This document shows positions 50,669 to 59,287 of a stretch of 64,000 nucleotides of DNA, one piece after another. The stretch is from NCBI GenBank assembly GCA_900538765.1, contig UQAB01000004.1, forward strand, positions 49,157 to 113,156, read 5' to 3'. The position numbers and the translations under genes are program-made. Positions within the stretch are counted from its first letter, which is position 1. Each line of letters starts with the position of its first letter. The notes under the pieces are model-generated. The model had not been told where the DNA came from. It saw nothing but the letters and a program-made list of their open reading frames with translations, and made no database searches. This DNA comes from an uncultured Azospirillum sp. Lineage in GTDB: Bacteria; Pseudomonadota; Alphaproteobacteria; RF32; CAG-239.

Positions 50669-53455
50669 TTAATAGGCACCAAATGTTACGCTTGCATAGT
50701 TGTTAGAAGCAGTAACCGTACCATCTTCGTTAGTCTTGGTGTTTACACTCAGAATGCCTGACGGATATCTGTTATAAGTGATGTCAACTTTTGTAACAGT
50801 AGATTTGCCACCGTTGATACCGCTGTAAACGTAATAATCGCCGACTTCCTGAATGGATGCTGCCTGCCAACCGTTTCCGGAAGGAATAGCAGAGATAACG
50901 CCAGACGGAGCTGCGCCTTTGTAAACCTGCTGGCCGTTGATGTAGATAACGCAGTTGCCATTGTTATATTTTGCGGCCATGGTTACCTGAGGCTGAGCAC
51001 TGGTATTGAAAGTTACTGTTGAGTAAACAGCAACGATGCCGAAGTCCGGAGTTTCCGGTTGTTCCGGTTCAGACGGTTTGTCTTTCTCAATTGTTTCGAT
51101 TGCATTGTCAGATTTAGAAGCGATTTCTACATTGTCAGCGAACAACTTGCCAGTAAAACTGTAAGTGTTTGCAGACTCAGAAGAATTAACCAAAGCAACA
51201 GCACCAGTCACATTGCCAGTGATAGTCAATGTTTCAGAGATTCCGTGAGCGCTTACGGTATAAGCAGTCTGCATGGAAACAGTTGCAACGTTATTGCCTC
51301 TGTTGGAAGCAAAGATATAATCCTTTGCACCTGAATAAGTCTGATTAGCAGAGCCAGTCAGAGAGAATCCAGTTTCGCCGGCTTTTGCTGTCCAATCTGC
51401 AACGGAAGCTACGTTAAAGATGTAAACCAAAGCTACAGAACCTTCTTCGGTAACATTAAGTTCCGGTTTTTGGCTGTGAGTTTCAGTGTATGTATAAACA
51501 AGCTTACCGTTTACGATGCCTTTTTTAACAATTGATTTAGAGATTTCGTCTTCCGGAGTAGGATCAACAATTTCTTTATCTTCAGAATAAACAACTTCCT
51601 GCTTGCCTGTAGCCACTTCGGTACCGCCGTTAGTCAGGTGGTAGTTGATGAGGTCAAGATAAGCAACTTTGTTTGCATCGTCAGAGATATTGCTGGTTCC
51701 TTTTTCAACACCGGTTTTTTCAACCAACAGACCTTCGTTCCATACTGACAGTTTATAACCGTTATCATTGTAATTAACAACTGTACGGCCTTGAGAAGCA
51801 ATTTCATTGGTGAAATCTGCATATACAAAGTGAGATGTATATTGTGCAAAAGTTCCATAGTAATTGCCGTCTTCAAACGGTTCAGAGGAAATCAGATCCA
51901 TAGACGGAGTAGTTGCCGCATAAGTTCTGTCAGTTGTGCTCTTGCGAGATTCAACAGTCAGTTTGCCCATGTGGCGAATGCTCATCGGCGTTTCGCTGTC
52001 ATTGGTATTGTTATAAGTGCGGACCAAAGTCCATTTGATATAACTGCCTTCGATGCGAGCGTCTTTGGCATAAGCTCCAGTTTGTACTGTTGGTTGTTCA
52101 GGATCACCCGGGTCTACCGTATTGTCTTTTACGAGATTTACGATAGAAGCCAGATTTTCAGAAGCACCTACATAATCTGCGCTTGCAGTGTAAGTGATGA
52201 CCATTTTGTTACCGTTGCCACCGTCATCGGTGATGCTGACTTGATTCAAATTCCAACCTTCGATATTCCAAGAGTGTTCGCCACCCAGCGGGTCAATAAG
52301 TACCGGGAATTCAAACAAACCGCCCATCGTTACGACTGCCTTAGAAGTCTTCATGATGATGGTGTTCTTCATCTCAGTAATCTGGATTTTGCAACCCAGT
52401 TGCTCGTCGTTGCGAACGTTTCCTGTTTTAATATTTTTACCGAAGCTGGGCTCCAGTTTGTTGTAAGAGAAATCAATTACTTTGATGGTCTGTTCCTCGT
52501 TAACAAAGGTAGACTTGTTCAAAGAAATATTAACTTTACCAAGATTTTCTCTTGAGCCGTCGCTGTAGATGACTTCGAGGTCACCGGTAACGCCGTCAGA
52601 AGTTACGTTCTTGTTTACAACGTCATATTTAACAGGTTCTTTGTCATCTTCAGTCGGGGGAACTACCTGACCTGACTTAGCCTCGCGGTAAGCCATTTCA
52701 ACGTAGAAGCCTTTTTCGCTGTTGTTGTCGGCAGATACCTTGGCGATACCGTGAACGCGAACAACGAATTTGTTGAAATCAGCTGAGTCACCTTGAGCGA
52801 TAACTTCAGTACGATCATATGAATACTCAATATTACCGTTGCACAAATCTGTCATTTCCTGGCCAGCGATGGTTACGGATTTAACAGAATTTTCGGCAAC
52901 TGTACGGAAAGCGATTGTTCTTTCACCGTAAGTCAGGAAAGTGATGTCGCCATCCTTTTTGATTTGCGGGTCAGATGCAAATACTTCCATGCCTCCGTTC
53001 TTAACAAACTTAACGCCTTTGTAACCGAAACCGGCTGCGCTGTAGTTAACCTTGTAAGTCGGTTTTTCTGTTTTAACCTCACCGTTGGTATAAGTTACCT
53101 CAGCAAGATATGTAACAGTCTGGGTTCCGAAGATACCACCGTCACGAGCAGCCAAATCATAAGAAGCGGCGCGGGTGATCGTTGCATTTTCTTCTCTCCA
53201 GGTAATATCTGAATAGTCACAACCGTAGTGGTCGATATTCTTTACCTGATCTTCCGGGTTTTCAGGCTTGTTATTGTTATCACCGTTGTTGTTGCCACAA
53301 GTGGGGCAGCTTTCGGTGAGAGTATCAACTTCACTTTCGCAAGATACGAAAGATACAGATACCAATACACTAACAACCAATACGCATACGAATGCAAAAG
53401 CATTCTTAACCATTGCAGCTGCGTAACCTGCAACAGAGTTCATGTTTGTCTTCAT
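50669..53455 (-). CDS. Giant surface lipoprotein, form A1B1
   Basis: 928 residues. A long N-region and hydrophobic helix (AFAFVCVLVVSVLVSVSFVS) lead to Cys39, a probable lipidation site (FVSC), then CESEVDTLTESC and a linker of Asn/Glu. Residues about 40-460 match the 1423-aa neighbour over their whole length. One module A (about 461-635, KDARIEGSYIKWTLVRTY to YHLTNGGTEVATGKQEVVY) and one module B (about 635-795, ending LFADNVEIASKSDNAIETIE) follow, and a shared C-terminal domain (about 806-928, IYINGQQVYKGAAPSG). The style is that of Bacteroidota surface proteins. No Shine-Dalgarno sequence. Function unknown; adhesion or surface-layer role is a guess. Confidence 0.8.
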   Translation of the reverse strand: MKTNMNSVAGYAAAMVKNAFAFVCVLVVSVLVSVSFVSCESEVDTLTESCPTCGNNNGDNNNKPENPEDQVKNIDHYGCDYSDITWREENATITRAASYDLAARDGGIFGTQTVTYLAEVTYTNGEVKTEKPTYKVNYSAAGFGYKGVKFVKNGGMEVFASDPQIKKDGDITFLTYGERTIAFRTVAENSVKSVTIAGQEMTDLCNGNIEYSYDRTEVIAQGDSADFNKFVVRVHGIAKVSADNNSEKGFYVEMAYREAKSGQVVPPTEDDKEPVKYDVVNKNVTSDGVTGDLEVIYSDGSRENLGKVNISLNKSTFVNEEQTIKVIDFSYNKLEPSFGKNIKTGNVRNDEQLGCKIQITEMKNTIIMKTSKAVVTMGGLFEFPVLIDPLGGEHSWNIEGWNLNQVSITDDGGNGNKMVITYTASADYVGASENLASIVNLVKDNTVDPGDPEQPTVQTGAYAKDARIEGSYIKWTLVRTYNNTNDSETPMSIRHMGKLTVESRKSTTDRTYAATTPSMDLISSEPFEDGNYYGTFAQYTSHFVYADFTNEIASQGRTVVNYNDNGYKLSVWNEGLLVEKTGVEKGTSNISDDANKVAYLDLINYHLTNGGTEVATGKQEVVYSEDKEIVDPTPEDEISKSIVKKGIVNGKLVYTYTETHSQKPELNVTEEGSVALVYIFNVASVADWTAKAGETGFSLTGSANQTYSGAKDYIFASNRGNNVATVSMQTAYTVSAHGISETLTITGNVTGAVALVNSSESANTYSFTGKLFADNVEIASKSDNAIETIEKDKPSEPEQPETPDFGIVAVYSTVTFNTSAQPQVTMAAKYNNGNCVIYINGQQVYKGAAPSGVISAIPSGNGWQAASIQEVGDYYVYSGINGGKSTVTKVDITYNRYPSGILSVNTKTNEDGTVTASNNYASVTFGAY

Positions 53456-53662
53456 AAAATTTATGTTTTTTTATTATTATTATTATCTTTGAAATTTTAT
53501 ATGATGCCCTGGCAGAGTGTTAGTCTTACCAAGTAGAAATAAAAAGCAAGAAACTCCGTCGGTAGTCCGTGGACTGCAGAGTTAATTATATGATGTATCA
53601 GAAGCCAGAATTCCCAAATTATAAACCATTCGGATCTTAAATTTTGAAAACTCAAAATCTTC

Positions 53663-53714
53663 TAATAATAACTAATGTAATTAAATGACCTAATTGTATT
53701 TTGTCAATTTTAGA
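53663..53714 (-). promoter_or_regulatory. Shared promoter block of the A1B1 lipoprotein gene
   Basis: Nearly identical to 58867-58917 in front of the paralogue. On the minus strand TTGACA, an 18-bp spacer and TAATTA can serve as a promoter. The block contains the invariant pieces ATTACATT and TAATTGTATTTTGTC (plus-strand reading). It lies 208 bases before the start codon. Confidence 0.6.
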
Positions 53715-53929
53715 ATATCATAAAATGAGGGGTGAGGCAACAAAAAACGTAAAAGTTAATGAATCGTTTAAATATTTTTTATTAAGCGTTAACGGTGAAT
53801 ATTGCTTTTTTAGACGAAAATGCGACGGGTTTGGACACGCCGGAGAAGTGTTAAGTGCAGGGCTGGAGAATCGCGGCGGATTGTCCTGTGGCGCGTTTAA
53901 CAGAATCTGACAAAGAAAATTATACAAAA

Positions 53930-54300
53930 AAGGTTTGGTGGGGAGAGGGGCGGTTGTTGGCGGAGGGGCGGCGAGTCGGAACGCCGACTCGCATGCCGAC
54001 GCGGTGAGCGGCGGGGAGCCTCCGCGGGGAAGCTGGGGCAGCTTCACAGGCGCGGCCTGCTGCGGAAAGCTCGCTGTGGGCTGTCCCGTGCATAAGGAAG
54101 CACTGTGTTTGTCCGAACATGACGTTTGTTGAGGTGACGGGGGTACGTTTGGGTTGAGAGTTTTAGATGCTGAGACAAGCTCAGGATGACATTTGCAGTA
54201 ATTGGCAAGCGATAGTGCAGACAGAGACTTTTGGTGCGAACGAGCTTGCCTGGGACAAACGAGTTCGGAGTGACAATTTTGATGGAAGGTTCGGCGGGAA
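53930..54300. repeat. Dispersed palindromic repeat patch (copy III, longest)
   Basis: Gene-free, GC-rich at first. Contains GAGTCGG-AACG-CCGACTC (53971-53990), GAAGCTGGGGCAGCTTC, TGTGGGCTGTCCCGTGC, CCGAACATGACGTTT, TTTTAGATGCTGAGACAAGC with TCAGGATGACA, and a second palindrome ending GAGTTCGGAGTGACAATTTT. The 53456-53662 gap before it is the long 5' leader of the lipoprotein gene, with an AGTCC-AC-GGACT hairpin. Confidence 0.7.
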
Positions 54301-54335
54301 AAGATGAATATAGAGAAAAAATAGAAAGAGGATAC

Positions 54336-54374
54336 AAAGAAAGCCGCGGCACATTGCGTGCGGCGGCTTTCTTT
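54336..54374 (-). terminator. Intrinsic terminator of the 1423-aa lipoprotein gene
   Basis: AAAGAAAGCCGC/GCGGCTTTCTTT with an inner GCAC/GTGC hairpin, 37 bases after the stop. Confidence 0.85.
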
Positions 54375-54410
54375 CAATAGAGGGGGATTTCTCCCTAGGA
54401 ACATAAATCA

Positions 54411-57400
54411 TCAATATTGGCCAAATGTTGCGCTGGTATAGTTGTTAGAACCACGCCAAGTGCCATCATCATTCTTCGTTACATTTACCGGCAGAATACC
54501 CGAAGGATATTTGTTGTAAGTAATGTCAGCTTTGGTAACGGTAGAAGAACCACCATTTACACCACTGTAAACGAAGTAATCGCCGATTTCCTGAATGGAT
54601 GCTGCTTGCCAGCCTGTATCTGTCGGAATGGCAGAAATTGTACCGCTGGGTGCCGTACCTTTGTAAACCACTTGTCCGTCTATGTAGACGATGCAATTAC
54701 CATTGTCATAGCGCGCAGCCATGGTTACTTTGGGCGTAGCATTGGTCGTAAAGGTTACCGTTGAATAAATCTCAACCAATCCGTAAGGGTTCGGGTTGGG
54801 ATCCGGAGTAACCGTTTCAACACAATTGTCGCTGGCGGTTGCAATTTCGACATTGTCCGCAAACAATCTTGCCACGAACTGGTAAGTGTTTGAGGTTGCC
54901 GCATTGGCAATGCGCGATACCTGACCACTGACCGTACCGTTGACGGTTAACGTAAAGTTCTGGCCGTCATGGGTTACAACATAGCTCGTCCGCAACGAAG
55001 CGTCGGCGTAGTTGTCACCGCGGTTGGAACTGAACGTGTAACGTCCATTGCTGCCGAAAGACTGAGACGTGCTGCCGGTCAAGTTGAAACCGGACTGACT
55101 GTTCTGCGCGGTCCAATCGTTGACAGCGGTTGCAGACAGACTCTTTTCCAAGGGGACACTATGTTCGGTGGTTGAGTTTTGGTCAGTATTGACAGAGTGT
55201 TTTACAATATAATTGTAGTACAGTTGTCCGTTCTGAACCTTAACTTTTTCAACGCTGCGCGTGATTACGTCTTCCGGTTTGTCCTCCTCAATCGTTTCAA
55301 TGGCGTTGTCACTTCTTGAAACCAGCTCGACATTATCGGCAAACAGCTTGGCTGTGAACTGATAAGTGTTCGAATTTTGAGAAGAACTTACTAATCCGAC
55401 CTGGCCGCTGACATTGCCCGAAATTGTTAGTGTTTCGGTAATTCCGTGAGCGCTTACGGTGTAAGACGTCTGCAGGGAAGCATTGGCGATGTTGTTGCCG
55501 CGGTTGGATACAAAAGTGTAATTTTTCGCGCCGACATATATCTGGCTGGTTGAACCGTTCAGGCTGATACCGGTTGCGCCGGCTTTGGCCGTCCAGTCGT
55601 TGACTGCGGTTGCGCTCAAGCTGTATACAATTGTTTCGCTGCTTTCTTCGGTAACATCAAGTTCCGGTTTCTGGCTATGCGTTTCCTTGTATATCCAGTA
55701 AAGCTTGCCGTTTTCAACTCTGTCTTTGACAATCACCTTGGTTACCTTATCTTCCGCGCCGCTGCCTTCAATGGTTTCAACAACGGTTGCGCTGCTTGTC
55801 TTGAAGAAAACACTGTTAACATACAGGTCTGATTTGAACGTGTATGTGTTGGATGTTTCGGAAGATGCCGTTCTGTTGACAGAAGCCTTGATGTTACCGT
55901 TAACGGTAAAGGTATGGCTGTATCCATCGTGAGAAACGGTGTAATCCTTCTGCAAGGAAGTGTTTGCCGTGTTGTTGCCTCGGTTGGACGCAAAGGTATA
56001 ATCACGGGCGTTGTCATAGACCTGGTCAGTGTTGCCTGTCAGATTGAATCCGGCGTTTTCGGCCTTGGTTGTCCAAGGTGAAACTGCTTTTGCCGAGATG
56101 CTGCCGACTAAATCCACGGAATGACGGGTTTTAGAGTTGAGTTCGGGGTTTTTACTATGGGTTACGATGTAATAATAGTAAAGTTTGCCGTTCTCAACAC
56201 CGTCTTCCTGGAAAGTGCGGGTTATTTTGTCCTCGCCGCCATCGCCGCCGTCCGCTTTCTTGGTATAGGCCACTTCCTGCTTGCCTGTTGCAACCTCTGC
56301 GCCGCCATTGGTTAAATGGTAGTTGAGGATGTCGAGGTAAGTGTTGTAGTCTTTATCCGTCGAAATATCGTACTGGCCGAGTTCCTGTCCTGTTTTTTCA
56401 ACAAGCAGTGCCTCATTCCAAACCTCCATTTCAAAGCCGTTGTCATTGTAGTTGACAATGGTTCTTCCCTGAGAAGAGATTACGTTGGTGAAATCCTGAT
56501 ATGCAAATGACGATGTGTATTTGCAGAAGGTTCCAAAATAATTGTTCTCTTTGAAAGATTCGCTCGAAACAAGGTTCATCTTCGGCGTGGTGATGCTGTA
56601 ATCGCGCTTTTCCGTGGTTTTGCGGCTTTCAGTCGTCAGGTTGCCCAGGTGACGCACACTCATCGGAATTTCTTCGTCGTCGGCATTGGAATATGTACGA
56701 ACGAGAGTCCATTTGATTAATGAGCCGTCAATATGAGCATCCTTGGCATAAGCACCGGTTTGCTGTGTCGGGTCAGGTCCCGGGGTAACGTTGTTTTCCG
56801 TATACGCAACCTCCTGTCTTCCCGTGGCCGCTTCAGTACCGCCGTTTGTCAGGTGGTAGTCGATGTGGTCGATGAAGACTTTCTGGTTGGGATTGGTGGA
56901 AACGTTATTGGTACTCTTATCGACACCGGTTTTTTCAACCAGTAATCCTTCATTCCAGACGGTCATCTTGAAGCCGTTGTCGTTATAATTGACAACAGTT
57001 CTTCCCTCGGATTTGATTGTGTTGGTAAAGTCGGGGTATGAGAACAAAGATTCATACTGTACGAAAGTACCGTAGTAATTTCCATCCTGGAAAGGTTCTG
57101 ATGACAATAAATCCATATTCGGCGTTGTGGTCGCATAAGTGCGGTCAAACGTCGTCTTTCTGCTTTCCGTGGTCAGGCTGCACATATGGCGGATGCTCAT
57201 GGCTTTTTCTTCGGTTGTTTCTTTTCCGTTATAGAAAAAGACGCGAACCAAAGTCCATTTGATGAAGCTGCCTTCAATATGGGCGTCTTTTGGGTAGGCA
57301 TTAATCTGGATTTTTTCATCCGGGTCGGGATCGGGGCCGGGCGTGTTTTCTTTCACAAGATAAACAATCGACTGCAGAGCCTTGTTGGTTCCGTAGTAAG

Positions 57401-58682
57401 ATGCGTTGGCTGCATAAGTCAGTTTCATTATGTTGCCGTTGCCGCCGTCGTCGGTGATGCCGGTTTGGCTGATTGACCAACCTTCAATGTCCCAATAGTG
57501 TTCTACGCCAAGCGGGTCAATCAAAACCGGATATTCAAAAAGACCGCCCATGGTTGCGACAGCTTTGTCGGTTTTCATGGTGATGGTGTTTTTCATTTCC
57601 GTGATTTGAATCTGACAACCCAGTTGGTAGTCTGAGCGAACGTTGCCGGTTTTCATGTTCTTGGTATAGCTTGGGTTTTGCTTTTCATAAGCAAAGCTTG
57701 CTACCTTTACTGTCTGGTCAGGGTTAGTGAACGTCGACGTACGCAAAGGGATATTGACTTTACCAAGATTTTTTTGACTTCCGTCACTGTAAATGACGAT
57801 AAGGTCTCCGGTAACACCGTCTTTGTTAACAATCTTGTTGATGACGTCATATTTTACGGCTTCGGGGTCAATGGGGTCAGGTCCCGGATCGGGAGATGAA
57901 CCTTTTGATTCCCTGTAAGCCATTTCAATATAAAAGTTTTGGGCCAGGTCTTCGCCGTCAGAGGCGATGGCGGTTCCGTAAATGCGGACTGCATATTTGG
58001 TCCAATCCAAGCTGTCACCCTGATTGATGACTTCCGTACGGTCATAGCTGTATTCGCTTTCCGCACTGCAAAGGTCTGTTTTTTCAAAGCCGTTAATGGT
58101 GATTGAATTTACAGATTTTGAAGTGAAGGTGCGAAAGGCTATTTTCGCTTTGCCGTTTCCCCAGCTTAAGAATGTGATATCTCCGCTGCGGGTAATTTCC
58201 GGGTCCTGTTCAAACATCTTGACGGCGTCTTTGACAACGTAGCGGGTGCCAAGGTATCCGAATCCGGCGATAGAGTGGTTGACACTATACGGATGCTGGG
58301 ATTCTTTTACCGAGTTATCGCTAAAAGTGGTCTTAGCGCGGTAGGTGATGTTTATCTTGCCGAAAACGCCTCCGTCCCTGTTTGCCAGCTGATAGGCTGT
58401 TGAACGGGTCAGGACGGCATTTTCCGCACTCCAGTAGTTTTTGCCGAATTCGCAGCCGATTTTGGTTACGCTTTCAGCTTTAACGTCCGGGTCAGGATCC
58501 GGTTTCGGATCAGGTTTCGGGTCGGGGCAATCTCCGTTCGGGCACTCTTCGGTAATGGTGTCTACTTCCGTGCCGCAAGAGGTTAATACTGATGTTCCCA
58601 ATACAAATACGCAAAGGAGCATGATGATGCTCTTAACTGCCGCAGATGCGCAGCTGCCGACAGTGTTCAAAATTTGTTTCAT
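54411..58682 (-). CDS. Giant surface lipoprotein, form A2B3
   Basis: 1423 residues. The signal region (VKSIIMLLCVFVLGTSVLTS) ends in a good lipobox LTSC, then CGTEVDTITEECPNGDCPDP and a PDPKPDPDPD linker. Residues up to about 460 match the 928-aa neighbour. Two A modules (about 460-635 and 639-810), three B modules (about 817-972, 974-1135, 1137-1290; each with YTFxSNRGxNxAxxSL and SNTYxF) and the shared C-terminal domain (about 1297-1423) follow. B repeats are related but not identical, so amplification is not very recent. Surface lipoprotein of Bacteroidota type is the best description; no enzyme motif is seen. Confidence 0.82.
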   Translation of the reverse strand: MKQILNTVGSCASAAVKSIIMLLCVFVLGTSVLTSCGTEVDTITEECPNGDCPDPKPDPKPDPDPDVKAESVTKIGCEFGKNYWSAENAVLTRSTAYQLANRDGGVFGKINITYRAKTTFSDNSVKESQHPYSVNHSIAGFGYLGTRYVVKDAVKMFEQDPEITRSGDITFLSWGNGKAKIAFRTFTSKSVNSITINGFEKTDLCSAESEYSYDRTEVINQGDSLDWTKYAVRIYGTAIASDGEDLAQNFYIEMAYRESKGSSPDPGPDPIDPEAVKYDVINKIVNKDGVTGDLIVIYSDGSQKNLGKVNIPLRTSTFTNPDQTVKVASFAYEKQNPSYTKNMKTGNVRSDYQLGCQIQITEMKNTITMKTDKAVATMGGLFEYPVLIDPLGVEHYWDIEGWSISQTGITDDGGNGNIMKLTYAANASYYGTNKALQSIVYLVKENTPGPDPDPDEKIQINAYPKDAHIEGSFIKWTLVRVFFYNGKETTEEKAMSIRHMCSLTTESRKTTFDRTYATTTPNMDLLSSEPFQDGNYYGTFVQYESLFSYPDFTNTIKSEGRTVVNYNDNGFKMTVWNEGLLVEKTGVDKSTNNVSTNPNQKVFIDHIDYHLTNGGTEAATGRQEVAYTENNVTPGPDPTQQTGAYAKDAHIDGSLIKWTLVRTYSNADDEEIPMSVRHLGNLTTESRKTTEKRDYSITTPKMNLVSSESFKENNYFGTFCKYTSSFAYQDFTNVISSQGRTIVNYNDNGFEMEVWNEALLVEKTGQELGQYDISTDKDYNTYLDILNYHLTNGGAEVATGKQEVAYTKKADGGDGGEDKITRTFQEDGVENGKLYYYYIVTHSKNPELNSKTRHSVDLVGSISAKAVSPWTTKAENAGFNLTGNTDQVYDNARDYTFASNRGNNTANTSLQKDYTVSHDGYSHTFTVNGNIKASVNRTASSETSNTYTFKSDLYVNSVFFKTSSATVVETIEGSGAEDKVTKVIVKDRVENGKLYWIYKETHSQKPELDVTEESSETIVYSLSATAVNDWTAKAGATGISLNGSTSQIYVGAKNYTFVSNRGNNIANASLQTSYTVSAHGITETLTISGNVSGQVGLVSSSQNSNTYQFTAKLFADNVELVSRSDNAIETIEEDKPEDVITRSVEKVKVQNGQLYYNYIVKHSVNTDQNSTTEHSVPLEKSLSATAVNDWTAQNSQSGFNLTGSTSQSFGSNGRYTFSSNRGDNYADASLRTSYVVTHDGQNFTLTVNGTVSGQVSRIANAATSNTYQFVARLFADNVEIATASDNCVETVTPDPNPNPYGLVEIYSTVTFTTNATPKVTMAARYDNGNCIVYIDGQVVYKGTAPSGTISAIPTDTGWQAASIQEIGDYFVYSGVNGGSSTVTKADITYNKYPSGILPVNVTKNDDGTWRGSNNYTSATFGQY

Positions 58683-58866
58683 ATAAAAAATTATTTAAGT
58701 TATTAAAAATTTTTTTTGGTATATATGATTAAACTTTCCCAAAGGGAAAGCGCGGATAAATTTTAAAGCCCTGGCGAAAGCACGTATGCCGCAGAGCGTA
58801 TATCTTGAAGGAAAACATCAGCAGAGCAAACGAAGATTTATGTCCTGTTAAACTCTATTGGTTTCC

Positions 58867-58917
58867 TAATAATAAAAAATGTAATACAATGACATAATTG
58901 TATTTTGTCTATAATAG
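58867..58917 (-). promoter_or_regulatory. Shared promoter block of the A2B3 lipoprotein gene
   Basis: Counterpart of 53663-53714: TAATAATAA, AATGTAAT, AATGAC and TAATTGTATTTTGTC occur in the same order and spacing (plus-strand reading). Minus-strand TAGACA and TATTAC can act as -35 and -10. It lies 185 bases before the start codon. The leader shares GCCAGGGC and AAAATTT with the other gene's leader. Confidence 0.6.
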
Positions 58918-59287
58918 AGTAGCATGTTTTATAATTTAAAACAACATAAATCCGTGTAAAATATTAAGTTTTAATAAAATTGCAACAAACGGCGCCAAAT
59001 TGAATCTGACAAAATCTTGTTGGCAGCGCGGAAAACGAATCGGTATGGGACAAAAACGGCGCTTGCCGTTCTTATATTTGCAAATTTGCCGGCGAATCGG
59101 TTTTTGGCGGGAAAATTTGCGGCGGGATTGTGAATAAATCCTTGAAAATGAAATTTTTCTTGAAGAATCTTGCAAGCTGTTATAAATTTGCGGCAGTTTG
59201 ATAACTAAGCGGCTGCGAATCACTTGTGCTTGCACCTGGCTTGCAGCCTTGTTTTAACTTTATTAGCTAATAGGAGCTGAATTGACC
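58918..59287. other. AT-rich gene-free gap upstream of ppdK
   Basis: No supported gene. The motif AAATTTGC.GGCG recurs around 59077-59096, 59113-59120 and 59181-59190, and could be repeated regulator sites for ppdK. A promoter with CTTGCAG near 59240 is possible but unclear. Confidence 0.35.

Noticed and set aside
53718..54404. A 228-codon minus-strand frame containing SELV and HPELVSASKT
   Set aside because: These peptides are the usual artefact of translated palindromic repeats, and the frame crosses a terminator.
58936..59235. A 99-codon minus-strand frame upstream of ppdK
   Set aside because: Basic, low-complexity product without ribosome site; it overlaps the likely promoter region of ppdK.
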